From: Muscardinus avellanarius
Taxonomy: Eukaryota > Chordata > Mammalia > Rodentia > Gliridae
Reading direction: 5' to 3'
Assembly: GCA_963383645.1 (NCBI GenBank)
Contig: OY726567.1
Location: 72,934,947-72,998,946 of the forward strand
DNA: 64,000 nt
The notes below the pieces were generated by a model. That model was given only the letters and a program-made list of their open reading frames with translations. It did not search any database and was not told the DNA's origin. This document shows, piece after piece, positions 11,045-22,824 of this stretch (positions are counted from its first letter, which is position 1; the number at the start of each line of letters is the position of its first letter). The position numbers and the translations under genes were made by a program.

Positions 11045-11415
11045 CAGCTAAATTGTCATGTTTATCAATACTTTGTTGGTTTTTATTGCTGAAGAATGTT
11101 CCATGACATGGATATACCATGTCTTGTTTTAACTATTCGCCCATAGGAAGACATCTCAATAATTTCCAGGTTTTGTCTATTGTGAGTAAAGTTGCTGTGA
11201 ACATTTATGTATAGGCTTTTGTGTGGATATAACATTTCATTTGTCTGGGATAAATGCCCAAGAGGGCAATTACTGGATTGTATAGTAATTTCAAGTTTGG
11301 TTTTATAGGAAACTGCTGATCTATTTTCCAGAGTTGCTGAACTGTTTTACTGTCTTACCAGCAATGTATGAGTGATACAGTTTCTCTGCATCCTTGACAG
11401 TATGTAGTATAACTA

Positions 11416-11620
11416 GTGTGCGTGTGTTTCTGGGGATAGAACCCAGGGACATTCTATCTCTGCGTTACACTCCCAGCCTTATTTTTTATTCTTTATTTTG
11501 AAACAGAATCTCACTGAGTTGCAAAGGGCCTCACTAAGTAGCTGAGGCTGTCTGCAAACCACAATCCTACTGTCTCAGCCTCCCAAATGCTGAGATTACA
11601 AGTGTGTGCCACCATGTTCA
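11416..11620 (-). mobile_element. SINE inside old L1
   Basis: It contains GGGGATAGAACCCAGGGACA and TCTCACTGAGTTGCAAAGGG, and ends near GTGTGTGCCACCATG. No clear duplication of the target was found. Confidence 0.88.
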
Positions 11621-12457
11621 TCTATTGTTACTATTTTTTAGACGTTCTATTAAGTGTGTAGTGACATCTAGTTGTGGTTTAAACTTCTCTCTCTAATTTC
11701 TATTGATGTTGAGTATCTTTTGATGTCCATTCAGGTTAGTTGCTCATTTTATAATGTTTTTTTTAATGTTGAGTTTAGATATCTAATATATATGCTAGAT
11801 ACTTGTTCTTTGTTGTATATGTGGCTGCCAATATGTTTTCCCAGTCTGTAGCTTATCTTTTCATCTAACAGTCTTCCAGAATAGAACTTTTTGATTTGGC
11901 CAAGTCTTTATGCATTTTCTTTTAATGTTAAGTTTAAGAATTCTTTACCCTTAGTGCTTGTAGATTTCCTCCTGCTCCACAAGAGTTTTATAGTTTTAAG
12001 CTTTACATTTAAGTCAGATCCTTTCTGAGTTTATTTTTTGTGTAAAATGTTAAGACTTAGTCCAAAGTTCTTTTTTCTCTTACGTATTATTGTGGCCCGT
12101 GTGTGTGATATTGGTCCTGCATTATGTGTGGAAAATGTTATTTGTTCACTTTTTTTTGCACCTTTGTAAAAAATTAGTTGGGTATATTTCTTTGTCAAAA
12201 ATTAGCTTGGGTGCATTTCTGGATTCTCTACTTTTCCTTTGATCTGTTTCTACCCTCCACACAGTCTTGATAATTATGGTTATCTGATAGGGCTTTCATA
12301 TTGGATAGTTATTCCTCTCATTTTTATTTTCTCTTGTCAAGATGTTTTTAGTTAGTTGAGATTTTTTGCCTTTAATATAAATTTTATTTACAAAAATTCA
12401 TGCTAGGAATTTAATAGAATTGTAAGTTAGTGGATCAGTTTAAAGAAGTATTGACAA

Positions 12458-12670
12458 TTTTTTTTTTTTTTTTTTTTTTTTTTTGGTGGTTCCTGGAAGC
12501 CCTTCTACCTCCGGGCTACACTCCCTCGGGCTACACTCCCAGACCTAATTTTTAATTTTTATGTGGAAACAGGGTCTCTTAAGCCAGCAATGCTGGCTTC
12601 GAACCAGCGCGATCCTCCTGTCTCCTCCTCCCAAGTGCGGGGATTACAAGCGTGTGCCACCATGCCCGGC
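12458..12670 (-). mobile_element. Younger SINE inside old L1, with a 15-bp internal duplication
   Basis: AGTATTGACA (12448-12457) and AGTACTGACA (12671-12680) flank it. The tail region carries CGGGCTACACTCCCT followed by CGGGCTACACTCCC, a tandem doubling absent from other copies here. A T run of about 25 forms its reversed tail. Confidence 0.9.
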
Positions 12671-13199
12671 AGTACTGACATTTTTTAAGAAAAGATATGC
12701 TAGTTACAAATTCTTTTGTTTGTCTTGTCTCATAATGTTTTCATTTCCTATTTATTCCTCATAGGTAATTTTGTTGATATAAAATTCATGGTTGAAAGTT
12801 TTTTTCTTTTAGCACTTAAAAACTTGTTGAAAACCTTCTGGCCTCCATGGTTTCTGGTGTTTGTTTCTCTAATAGAATTCAATACTTTTTTTTAACTTAC
12901 ATTAATTTCTCCTGGTGTAGATTTCTTTGGGTTTATTATGTTTGGGTTTGACTTAGCTTCTTGACTGTGTAATTTTATGTCTTTTGCTAAATTTTGAAAT
13001 ATATATTTAGCTCTCTTTTCTTCATTTATTATTTTAGTCCCACTAGCTTTGTCCTTTCCTTTTGGGACTCCTAAAGGATGTATTTCACTTCACATCCTGG
13101 ATTTCTCAGCAGTATTCCACACTACTGGTTTTTCTCATTTTTAAAGACTCATAACAAACCATATTTCTTGGATTTTCTCTTACATAATCTGTGAACTGT

Positions 13200-13490
13200 G
13201 TCTCTCCTACTCCCACCCTTCCTGGGCTACATACCATTTCCCTGTCATTAAATGTCAGAGTTCCCCAAAGCAAGTCCTAGTTCTTGCTTTTTAAAATTCT
13301 CAGTTGTATACTCTCTTCCAGAACTATGTCATCCATGAATGTAATTTATTTTCTATCTTATCTATTGATGGCTCAAAATTTATGTGAACTCCTGTCATGT
13401 ATACCCACCCATTAACTTGGCATTCCAACTGGGATAGTTCTAACACACTTCAGACACCGGCTTGTTCTAGACCACAGTCACTCTCCATAA
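13200..13490 (+). mobile_element. L2 LINE relic, plus strand
   Basis: The order of short matches follows L2: AAATGTCAGAGTTCCCCAAAG, then GAACTATGTCATCCATGAAT, GATGGCTCAAAATTTATGTG and GGCATTCCAACTGGGATAGT. All are diverged, so this is an alignment from memory and the ends are approximate. Confidence 0.45.
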
Positions 13491-13526
13491 TCTTAGACCT
13501 TAGGTAGCCTAGACGCCTCGTCCATG

Positions 13527-13838
13527 GTGCCTCAGTCAGCTTTTCTATCACTGTGACCAAAATACCTGATGAGAACAACTTTGAGGAAGAAAGGCCTGTT
13601 TGGTTCAGTTTTAGAGAAGTAGTTCATGGTCGGCCAGCTCCAAAGCAGAAACATGACAGTGGAGGGTGTGGCTGAGGAGAGCTGCTCAGCTCTTGGCAGC
13701 TTGGGGGTGGGCCTGGGTGTAGCGAGAGAAGGGACAGGAGAGAGAGGAAGAGTCTGGCCAGGAACAGTGTAGTTCTTTTTTATTTTTATTTTATTTATTT
13801 TTTTGTGTGAGGGTATTCTGGATCCAAACCATAACACA
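13527..13838 (-). mobile_element. ERVL-MaLR-type LTR, internally deleted, minus strand
   Basis: The start AGTCAGCTTTTCTATCACTG with ACCAAAATACCTGATGAGAA and the end TCTGGATCCAAACCATAACA correspond to the two ends of a MaLR LTR in reverse. The central part resembles the purine-rich AGAGAGAGGAAGAG stretch, and roughly the 200 bp after it are missing, replaced by T-rich sequence at 13774-13804. Confidence 0.65.
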
Positions 13839-13849
13839 TAATAACCCCA

Positions 13850-13898
13850 CTTATCACTGATTTTCCCAAGTACTAGGCATACACCATCAGACCGGACT
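13850..13898 (-). mobile_element. SINE head fragment
   Basis: CCCAAGTACTAGGCATACACC matches the reversed head of an old B1-like SINE. Nothing else of the element survives. Confidence 0.4.
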
Positions 13899-13899
13899 G

Positions 13900-15490
13900 A
13901 GAAGTTCATTTTTTATTCCTGGCAATTATGCCTTTTTAGTGTGACCTTGAGCAAGTTTTTATAGAAGTGAATTTTTAGGATAACAATTGTATATAATTTA
14001 ATAATATGAATAAATACATAGTTAAATGTCAGCTGGTGATATGTGCCTAAAAATCGTTATATGATCATGATTATTATGACTGTTGCATTTGCAATGTCTT
14101 TTTTTTTTCCAAATAGAGTTTTCTTTGTCTCTTTGAACTATTCTGCATCTCCAAGGAAAAAAAGTGAGATAGGGCATAGGTTTATGAAGCACCACCTCTC
14201 TGGTCTTACTCAATCATTTTCTCTTTGCCTATCTCTATTTTCTCTCTCTCTCCTGATTTCTTCACCTTAGTGAATGATGGCTTTTAACATATCCTTTCCA
14301 TGATGGTTTGTATGAGGAAGATCTAATTTTTTGATGACTTTGGAACCTGATTAGCTTCTTGAACATACGCGAAGCATCCAGGCCCCAAAGCTTTTTTATT
14401 ATACTCTGGACTTTCATGAGCTTAGGGTATTTCTCCAGCTTTAGACTTTCAATACCCAGAGGCCCATAAAAATAATCAAAACCCCTTTAGTATATTTTAA
14501 CTATTTATTATTTAATATATTTAACTATAACTTAATTGTAAAAATTACTCTAAAATATTTTATGTACTTATTTGTAGAAACTGGTACACTGATACATCTT
14601 TCTGCAGCATGTCATGAACATTTAAAGTTTATAAAGCACTTTTTTGAGGATGAAAACTTATATTTTCCCTATTAAAACAAGGTGTTAGAATGATTTTTTG
14701 CTAACTCTCTTTCAAGAACAGCTTTGTTTTTAAAAGTCAACATTTATAAAGCTTCATGCCTAATTTATAATATCTTAGCATTCATTATATGCATATGTAT
14801 GTTTTTATTTATACATATAAAGTACTTAGGCTGAAATACTGCAATTTTATGACTTATTAGCTCTCAGTTCCATTCCTTTTATAGCAATTATTCTTTAAAA
14901 TAAGCCATAACTTTATATCATATATTAAAGTAATTCTTACTAGAGAAAAATATGTATGTGTTTTTTTCTTTTTTTGGTCCTTTGGTATTTGACATTGAAC
15001 TGTGGTTCCCATTAAGTATGTAAAAATAAAATATTATATGTTGCCAAGGCTAAAGTTGCTGCTAATTAAAGGTAGGGGCAAGGAAAACTTCTGAAAGGGA
15101 GTACACAAACTCTTAGAGAAATCAACTCAGAAAGTGTGCATGTGGTGAAGCTAACTTTCTATTGAGACTACAAGTAGAGAATTCCCATAGCGAGTTGGAG
15201 TTGTACCTCCACTTCAGTGTGACAAGTGGACTCCAAGGACATCCCCATAGCAAACATCTCAGTTTGCAATATGCAAGGCTTCTGGGATGAAGCAGAGGCC
15301 CTCATGCCTGCGTGTCATTTGCAACAATGCGTGTGTCCTCCAGAGGTTATGATTTTCCCAGCATTTGTACAGCGCATACAGGTTCTCACTATAACTAAAA
15401 ATACTTAACAAAAATGAGAATTAGAAGAAAAGGTATAGAGAATGTGATGTGTAACCTTAGCATAGCCTGAGATTTTGGCAGTTAAAGAAC
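13900..15490. other. AT-rich single-copy-looking sequence
   Basis: About 1.6 kb contain no recognised repeat or exon. Long AT-rich runs dominate 14480-15000. It is SINE-free, unlike its neighbours. Confidence 0.4.
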
Positions 15491-15492
15491 AC

Positions 15493-15678
15493 AGCTAGCT
15501 GGGTTTGGTGGCGCACGCTTGTAATCCCAGCATTTGGGAGGCTGAGCCAGGAGGATTCAGGTTCGCAGACAGCCTCAGCTACTTAGTGAAGCTCGCCACA
15601 ACTTAGATCCTGTTTCAAAAATAAAGAATAAAGAATTGGGCTAGCTCAGAGGTGAATGCCCCTGGGTCCCATCTTTTT
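15493..15678 (+). mobile_element. SINE (B1-dID type)
   Basis: The head contains GGTGGCGCACGCTTGTAATC and the tail is shortened to GGGCTAGCTCAGAGGTGAATG then GCCCCTGGGTCCCATC. The poly(A) has been replaced by a T run. Confidence 0.88.
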
Positions 15679-15679
15679 T

Positions 15680-16600
15680 TTTGGACTGATGGTCAAGGAG
15701 ACATGGACCCCTTTGAAGTTTTTCTCTTCTCAGAAGGATGACTCTCTCAGGGGGTGAGATTTCATTACTGGATGTTCCTTTACTTTCTCATGGAGTGGTG
15801 GGACTGTTGGGCACTGGCAGCCATGGTTGAGCACATTGAAACTTGGTGAGAAACTAATTTTTGTTCAGTTGTTGGCATAGGAGAGCCTCAGAATCTAAAG
15901 CAGATTCCTAGCTTTCTGTTCTAGCTCCGGGGACTCTGTTCTACAAGGGCGAGGAAGCAGACTTTTGTCCAGCACAATGAGATGTTTCATCATGATATCC
16001 TGGATGCTGCTGCTCAAAACAGAAAGCACAGCAGCATCAAAACACACTCAGATTCTGGAGAAATGCCTGTGCTCACCTGCCTAACAACAACGAACATGAT
16101 GTTGTCAGATGCGGAGTTTTCACTGCGTGCCTATTCCAAACTCAAGAATTCATTTGTTTGTGTGGTGTCAGTTGGGTCCTGTAGCTCAGGCCTTCGCTGT
16201 TCTGGCACGTTTATTCATCCTCATCTGTTCTTATCTCTGTGCCAGTCTGTCTGTTCTTTGAGCCATGTCTGTATCCACAGTTCACATGAAATTGCTTGTC
16301 ATTCTTGCTTATCACTTAAATATTAACAGGCTCTTTTCTATTATAACATTTGCTAATAATGGCAGAACTATTTAAAAGATTTTGATAATCTGTCAAGAGG
16401 ATTATCTCCCTCCCCCTTCTCCAAAGCAGAGATGAACAACAGAGAGAGCATTTTCATAGCCAAGGATTTGACTAATGATTTACTCTATAAATTCATGCTG
16501 AGTGACTGGAGGCACTGAGAATTTTGCATTTGAAAATATTTACAAATGGTGGTAAACATGTACCATCCAATTCTTTTTCATTAGAATTTTCTCTAGTTTC
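15680..16600. other. Single-copy-looking sequence
   Basis: No repeat was recognised. A 114-codon plus-strand frame at 15982-16326 has no recognisable domain, and its downstream half is rich in codons for Ser and Leu, as expected by chance here. Confidence 0.4.
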
Positions 16601-16603
16601 TTT

Positions 16604-16605
16604 GA

Positions 16606-16651
<46 letters not shown>
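16604..16651. repeat. (CT)n dinucleotide repeat
   Basis: About 23 uninterrupted units of CT, not attached to any recognised SINE tail. Confidence 0.97.
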
Positions 16652-16654
<3 letters not shown>

Positions 16655-16835
16655 CATGTGTGGAATACATGTAAACTGCACAAAACTTATATTTAGTGGA
16701 TAAAACTTCAAATAAGACTGAAAGTATTAATAAAAGTGTTTATGCCTGGTTGATAGAATTTGGGATACTTTTTATATATTTATACTTTGCTGTCTGCATA
16801 AAGGAACATATAATTATTTTTAAGAAAAGTAAAAG

Positions 16836-16837
<2 letters not shown>

Positions 16838-16871
<34 letters not shown>

Positions 16872-17044
16872 TGGGGTTCCTGAAAACCCTTCTACCTCTG
16901 GGCTACACTCCCATACCTATTTTTATACTTTTTTATTTGGAAACAGGGTATCTTAAGCCAGCACAGCTGGCTTCGAATTTGCACTATCCTCCTGTCTCCA
17001 CCTCCCAAGCGTGGGGATTATAAGTGTGCACCACCACGCCCAGC
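16838..17044 (-). mobile_element. Younger SINE with a (TA)n tail
   Basis: A TA run at 16838-16867 sits where the reversed poly(A) should be. The rest reads GGGGTTCCTGAAAACCCTTC through to GTGCACCACCACGCCCAGC. Confidence 0.88.
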
Positions 17045-17230
17045 TAATCATATATTTTTTGCAATAGGAAAATATCAGTAATTAAGAACACAGTAAAATT
17101 TATATATTGAACAACATTAGAATTGGAGCTAATTAAATACCACTTATATTATTTCTCTATACAAAAAGGAAAATACTTTTATTCATGTAATTAGGAGGTG
17201 TACTTGTTGGCAGTTAAGAATTGTTGCTCA

Positions 17231-17664
17231 CTGTGGTTGGTGTGGTGTTGTATTCCTGTAATACCAGTACTTGTGAGGCTGAGATAGGATTAAACATTTG
17301 CAATCATCCTCAGCAACTTAGTGAGGCCTTCTGCAACTTATTGAGACCATATTTCAAAAATAAATAAGGCCAAGTGTGGTGGCACAAGCTTGTAATCCCA
17401 GCATTTGGGATGTGGAGACCGGAGGGTCATGGTTCACAGACTGCTTCAGCTATTTGGTGAGGCCCTTCACAACAGTGAGACCATGTTTCAAAAATAAAGA
17501 GACTAAAAAATAGAGCTGGGGGTGTAGCTCGGAGGTACATGCCCCTCAGTTCCATCCCTAGTACCTAGTACTGCAAAAAAAAAAAAAAAAAAAAAAAAAA
17601 AAGGTTGAGTGTGTAGCTCTAGAAAGCCCCTTAGTTCAATCTCTAATACTATAAAAAAAAAAAA
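17231..17664 (+). mobile_element. Older SINE split by another SINE
   Basis: The diverged head (17231-17364) stops at its A-rich linker. The ID tail resumes at 17603 with GGTTGAGTGTGTAGCTCTAG and ends in an A run near 17664. Confidence 0.8.
17368..17602 (+). mobile_element. SINE nested in SINE, long poly(A)
   Basis: It starts GGCCAAGTGTGGTGGCACAA and carries GCTGGGGGTGTAGCTCGGAG. The 28-base A run at 17575-17602 is longer than in most copies here, consistent with a later arrival. Confidence 0.85.
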
Positions 17665-17784
17665 CAAAACATTGCCTACTATACTTTTTGGTATTCATAA
17701 AAATTTGAATTAGAGAAAAATGGCAGATCAGAGTAACACAGAACATTTTAACAACTCCTGAAAAGTGAGCTACCCAAGAATATT

Positions 17785-17930
17785 CTATCTCTGAGCTACT
17801 TCTGTGGTCCTTCTTAATTTTTGTTTTGAAATAGGACCTTACTTGGTTGCTGAGACTATCCTTGAACCTGTGGCCCTCCTATCTCAACCTGCCAAGTACT
17901 AGGATTACAGGCATGTACCATGATGCCTGC
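17785..17930 (-). mobile_element. Degenerate SINE
   Basis: It retains TTGTTTTGAAATAGGACCTT and TACTAGGATTACAGGCATGT. It is among the more diverged copies in the window. Confidence 0.7.
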
Positions 17931-18728
17931 CTACTATACTCTTTTAAAAGGTCTTGGGCCTATATTTATCATTCTAATTACAATGATCAGATGCTTTGAG
18001 GCTTACATAGAATGCCAACCCAGGAAGTAACTATTAGCCAGAGGACTTGTAGTATACAAAGAAAAAGCAGAAAACTCCAGAATAAAGGTGGAAATTCAAA
18101 ACTCTGAAATCACAAGGGAAAAAGTCAACAAGATAACATTAAGTCCTTACAGTCCTAAAGCTATGGAATTTACTGGTACAGAGGTACAGAAAATACAATA
18201 TTGAAAATTCAGAATTTTAATTATGAATATGATCAAATAATAAAATCTAAGGAATGGTCTTAGAACATAGAGGAGATGAATGAAATTGAAATTCTCAAAA
18301 AGAACCAAACAACATTCTTGAATGAAATGAAGGACCCAGTAAATAAAAAATTTCAGTATGACATAAATTGAATATATGTATTCAATATGTATATATTCAG
18401 TAGACAAGACCACATGGAAAACAGTTTTGGGCATAAAAGACAAGCCTATATGATCTTGAACACACAGTAAATAAAGATAAGAGACTATAATAAGAACTTT
18501 AAAGAAATCAGAATATATCCAACGACCAAATGTAAGAGTAATTGGCATTGAGGGAGGCCTGGAAGTAAAAATCAAGGGCATAAATAACCTCTTTAGAGAA
18601 GTACCAGAGAATTTTCAGAACTTCAATAATGAGATGACATTCACATACATAAAACATTCACAAATCCAAATATACAAGATCCAAAAAGAACCTTGGCATG
18701 CCCCATCATAATAAAAACAACTTATAAA

Positions 18729-18945
18729 GCCAGGCATGGTGGCGCAAGCTTGTTATCCCAGCAACAGGGAGGCTCTCAGGAGGATCTCAGTTCGTAGACA
18801 GTCTCAGCTACTTAGTAAGGCCCTTTGCAACTCAGTGAAACTCTGTTTCAAAATAAAGAAAAAATAGGGCTGGGGGTGTAGCTCGGAGGTAGAATGTCCC
18901 TGGGTTCCATCACCAGTACCTTAAGAACAAAACAAAACAAAAAAA
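18729..18945 (+). mobile_element. SINE inside old L1
   Basis: It begins GCCAGGCATGGTGGCGCAAG, carries GGGCTGGGGGTGTAGCTCGG, and ends in a run of AAC/AAAC units. Confidence 0.9.
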
Positions 18946-19009
18946 CCCAACTAAAATAGTGGTCAAGAATATAATCTTAAAAGCATCAAGAGAAAAAGAG
19001 CAGATTGCC

Positions 19010-19122
19010 AGTTGTGCTTGTGCACAATTGTAATTCCTGTACTTGCGAGGCTGAGACAGGAGGAGTGTAACTGAAGCTTGGACGTAGAATGCCCCTAGGT
19101 TCCATCTTAGTACCACAGGAAA
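19010..19122 (+). mobile_element. Internally deleted SINE inside old L1
   Basis: The head to CTGAGACAGGAGGAGTGTAA joins directly to the ID tail (GGACGTAGAATGCCCCTAGG), so the linker and second half of the head are missing. Confidence 0.7.
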
Positions 19123-19399
19123 ACAAAACAAAAATGGCCAGGTCACATTCAACAGGCCAATCAATAGGAATTACTTCAGATTTTTCAACCCAAATTCTAA
19201 AAGATAGATCATGGAATGATATATTCCAAGTTCTGAAAGAAAACTACTTTCAACCAAAATTACTATAAGCTCTCTTTCAAAACTGATGGAGAAATAGAAG
19301 TCTTCCAAGTTAAACAGAAACTAAAAGATTTCATGACTACTAAGCTAGCACTAGAGAAAAACTTTATAGAAATAACATACATAGAAATATAAAAAATAA

Positions 19400-19995
19400 T
19401 GGGAACAAATCTACCATTTGATCCAGCAATACCACTGTTGGGTATCTACCCAAAAGTAAAGAAACCAAACTACCAAACTAATGCATATGTATCTATGTTC
19501 ATAGCTGCACAATTCACCATAGCCAAACTATGGAACCAGCCAAGATGTCCATCAACAGATGAATGGATTACAAAACTGTGGGATATGTACACAATGGAAT
19601 TTTACTCAGCCATCAAAAAAAAAACCTCAATTACATCATTTTCAGGGAAATGGATGGAACTGGAGGACATTATGCTAAGTGAGATTAGTCAGGCACAAAA
19701 AATAAGAAATCAGATGCTTTCCCTAATATGTGAGAGTTAGGGAGAAAAGAGGAGCAAACAAGACAACCTAAAGGAGGAGAAAGGAGGTGGGAAGAGGAAA
19801 ATCTCTAAAGCTCACAATGTACTTAAACATATTGAAGTCAATCACTAAGCCAAGCAAGGGAGGGAGGGACGGGGAGGGAATGGGGTGGGATTTGGGTAGG
19901 GGTTAAATCAGCGATGAGTACATGTTTGTACACACAAGTTTTTTACCCAATAAGTTGTATGAATATAATGCACCAATAAAAAAATTTTTAAAAAA
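19400..19995 (+). mobile_element. Younger L1 3' end, 5'-truncated, inserted in old L1
   Basis: The 113-codon frame at 19399-19740 reads LPFDPAIPLLGIYPK and later NQPRCPSTDEWITKLWDMYT, the ORF2 C-terminal end of L1, and terminates normally. A G-rich 3' UTR and AATGCACCAATAAAAAA follow. AGAAATATAAAAAATAA (19383-19399) and a one-base-longer version (19996-20013) flank it. It encodes no reverse transcriptase or endonuclease. Confidence 0.93.
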
Positions 19996-20519
19996 AGAAA
20001 TATAAAAAAATAAACTCCTTGCCTAGAGAAAGGAACAAACTTTATTAAAAATAGAACTAAATAAAGGAGAATTAAAACTTTACACAATAGTTGATATAAT
20101 TCAAAACATCAAGAAATAACGTATACTCCTAAATAATAAAACTTAATATAAATAACCTCAACTTCCCAATTTAGAAGACAAATTTGCAAATGGATTCAAG
20201 AGCACAGCCCAACTATAAGTTTCCAAAAAAGTTTACCTTTTAGTCAAAAATATCCACAGGCTAAAGGAGAGAAGATGGAAAAGATGGACCATGCAAATGG
20301 AGGCCAAAAGCAAGCACAAGTAGGTACTTTGATATCCTACAAAGTGACGTCAAGCCAAAACTTAAAAAGACAAATAGGACCAGTTCTTACTGATATGGGA
20401 AGATTTGACCAGGAAGATATAATGATAGTAAACGTTTATGCCCCAAATGTTGGTATATTCATTTATTATAAAATTTATTATAAACTTTTAAAATTCTTTT
20501 ATACACTGTTTATGTATTT

Positions 20520-20709
20520 TTGGGGGTGGGGGGTCTGGGGATAGAACCCAGAGGCATTTGACCTCCAAGCTACACCCCCTGCCCAATTTTTTATTCTTTA
20601 TTTTGAAACGGTCTCACTGAGTTGTGGAGGGCCTCACTAAGTAGCTGAGGCTGTCCATGAACTGCGATCCTCCAGTCTAAGCCTCCCAAATGCGCCACCA
20701 CGCCCAGCA
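20520..20709 (-). mobile_element. SINE with target-site duplication
   Basis: GTTTATGTATTTT upstream and GTTTATGTACTTT downstream flank it. It contains GGGGATAGAACCCAGAGGCA and ends CGCCACCACGCCCAGC. Confidence 0.88.
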
Positions 20710-20723
20710 TGTTTATGTACTTT

Positions 20724-21082
20724 GTAATATAAATTTTGTGTTTTTTAAAAAAATGAAGTGAAAGTAAAGGTAAGCTTAATTCTATGGTAAGATGCTTGCT
20801 CTTAGATGGTATTTAATTATAACTTGTTCTACAAGTGAAAACACCATTAGCTTGTGCTTGGGATAATGCTTGAAGAAATTAAAAAATGCACTAGAAGTTT
20901 ACTAGAGATACTGCTTTTATATAACTTTTAGGCTCTTTGACTTTCTGTCTGTCATATATAGGCAATAGTCATTGTTGCTATCATGTTATTTTTTATAGAT
21001 GTTTTAAGGCATTCTCCACTTCGGACATTTATAATGGAATATAATATAGTCAAAGTATGAATAATGATCACAACTTTTTTGT
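20724..21082. other. AT-rich sequence, nothing recognised
   Basis: I saw no repeat or gene in this stretch. Confidence 0.4.
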
Positions 21083-21270
21083 GATACTGGAAATTGAACC
21101 CAGGGGCATTCTCTCTCCAAGATATGCCCTCCAGATCCCCCTTTTAAAATTTTGAAGCAGGTCTCACTAAGCTGCTGAGAGCCTTGCTGAGAGACTAAGA
21201 CCTTGAACCTACAATCCTACCATTTCAGCCTCCTAAGTACTGAGATTATTGGTGTGTACCACCCAACGTG
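21083..21270 (-). mobile_element. Old SINE
   Basis: It contains GATACTGGAAATTGAACCCA and CAGGTCTCACTAAGCTGCTG. Several small deletions mark it as an older copy. Confidence 0.78.
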
Positions 21271-21288
21271 TTGTCTCAATTTTTTTGA

Positions 21289-21289
21289 A

Positions 21290-21318
<29 letters not shown>
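21289..21318. repeat. Perfect AAT/ATT palindrome
   Basis: Five AAT units are followed directly by five ATT units, so 30 bases are their own reverse complement. Confidence 0.97.
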
Positions 21319-21320
<2 letters not shown>

Positions 21321-21321
21321 G

Positions 21322-21750
21322 ACAGTGACAACCCAGAATCATTCCTTTAAGTTGTGATAAAGGGCAGGTATATATTTAATATTCCTTTATTTTTCATCTG
21401 ATTTTTTTTGTACAAAGGATGTATATTTTCTTTCATTTCTAATGAAATATGATTTTTGATGCTAACTGTTGACATGTTTGGCTTTTCCCTGGTTACTTGA
21501 AGTTAGGTTGATATTAACAATGTGTTGTTATGTGTACAGATAGGTATTTTTTTTTATCTATCATTATGTGTAGGCTGGTTTTAATCTACAAGTTGTGTCA
21601 ATTAAGTGATTGCATCAGAAATTCTTCAATGGAAATTATGACCTACAGTAAATAGCATTGGGTTATGCATACTTTTTCAAAAATGAGAGCATGTCTATTT
21701 ATTTGTGACATAGTTTTCCAGTCAGGCTTTATTTCTAGATTGGTTCCCTC
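21322..21750. other. Unassigned AT-rich sequence
   Basis: Nothing was recognised between the palindrome and the GA/GT repeat. Confidence 0.4.
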
Positions 21751-21754
21751 AAAA

Positions 21755-21862
<108 letters not shown>

Positions 21863-21864
21863 GA

Positions 21865-22600
21865 GAGAGAGGTAGAGAGTCTGAATATGACTTCTTTCCC
21901 TTGTCCATGGACCTTCCCACAAACTTTGTATTCTCCATTTAATGCCTAATTACTTAGGGATTCTCTAAGCATTTTGCTGGACTTCAGTTTTTCTCTTTTC
22001 TCCATTAACAGAAAACACATCAACCTGAATGAGTCCTTTTGATCTCCAGAGAGCTTTATCTAAAGAGAAATTAAAAAGTCAGGTATTGTTCCAAAGAAAT
22101 GGAAAATGCTTCCTAAGGTTTCAGATCAGGTGAAGCTGCCTTTCTGGATTAAAACAGGGTAGTAACTATGTTGATCAGTGGTTTTGCCTTCCCTGAGAAA
22201 ATGCAGAGATATGCTTGAAGGCATGAGGGAATGTTTTTCAGTTCACTTCAGGCAAAAAGGGCATGTAATAATCTATGTATTTGTAAGCAAGTACTTTCTG
22301 TTAATTCTACCATTCTTCACACTAGTAGTATGTGGGGGGAAGAGCCTGGAGAGACTCGACTTGTTCTACATCTTACTGGGGCTAATGTTATGGGAAGCCT
22401 TTTTGGCTTATCTTTTCTGGATCTGGAATTAAAAAATCTCCAAGATCCACCACCCCACCATTGTAGATACAGAGAGTGCTTACTGTCTGCAGATTGGGTT
22501 TATGGTGCTGACCAAGAGCAAACCTGACAGGCAAGAGGATTTCATTTGTTGGGGTTGCCCAGGGAGTCAGAGTACCACCCTCAAAACACAACTATCTTTT
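21865..22600. other. Single-copy-looking sequence
   Basis: No repeat was recognised. Overlapping frames of 84 and 98 codons at 22178-22527 lack motifs and are not supported as coding. Confidence 0.4.
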
Positions 22601-22601
22601 T

Positions 22602-22822
22602 CTGGGCGTGGTGGCCTATACCTATAATCTCACGAGAGGATCTCAGGTTTGAGGCCAGCCTCAGCATTTAAGCAAGATACTCAGCAATTTATGGGAGACC
22701 TTGTTTCAAACAGAAAGATGGGGGTTGAAAAAAGGCTAGGAGTGTAGCTTGGAGATAAAATGCCCCTGGGCTCAATCCCCAGTACCAAAAAAAAAAAACA
22801 AAAACAAAAAAACAAAAAACCT
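22602..22822 (+). mobile_element. SINE (B1-dID type)
   Basis: It begins TCTGGGCGTGGTGGCCTATA, carries GCTAGGAGTGTAGCTTGGAG and CTCAATCCCCAGTACC, and ends in an A-rich tract with C interruptions. Confidence 0.87.
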
Positions 22823-22824
22823 TT

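Larger units (their letters stand above)
11045..13160 (-). mobile_element. Old L1 LINE relic, minus strand, interrupted by two SINEs
   Basis: Read on the plus strand it follows the reversed ORF2 C-terminal half: TTTTTATTGCTGAAGAATGT, AACATTTATGTATAGGCTTT, GGATAAATGCCCAAGAGGGC, later GTTTTCCCAGTCTGTAGCTT, TTTTATAGTTTTAAGC and TGCACCTTTGTAAAAAATTA. A further segment (12770-13160) resembles another L1 region containing CTTCTGGCCTCCATGGTTTC. Divergence suggests a pre-rodent or early rodent age. SINEs at 11416-11620 and 12458-12670 are later insertions. No frame is intact. Confidence 0.75.
17690..20475 (+). mobile_element. Old L1/HAL1-type relic, ORF1 end into ORF2 endonuclease
   Basis: Segments such as TCCAAATATACAAGATCCAA, AAGCATCAAGAGAAAAAGAG and GAAGTCTTCCAAGTTAAACA follow the L1 ORF1 3' part. 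Later segments (20270-20470) follow the ORF2 start, including GAGAAGATGGAAAAGATGGACCA-like sequence and AATGATAGTAAACGTTTATG. Three SINEs and one younger L1 interrupt it. Many substitutions and stops show it is dead. Confidence 0.6.

Noticed and set aside
18147..18581. 144-codon minus-strand frame, the longest in the window
   Set aside because: It is the antisense of the A-rich old L1 ORF1 region, which gives long Ile/Phe/Tyr/Leu-rich frames by composition.
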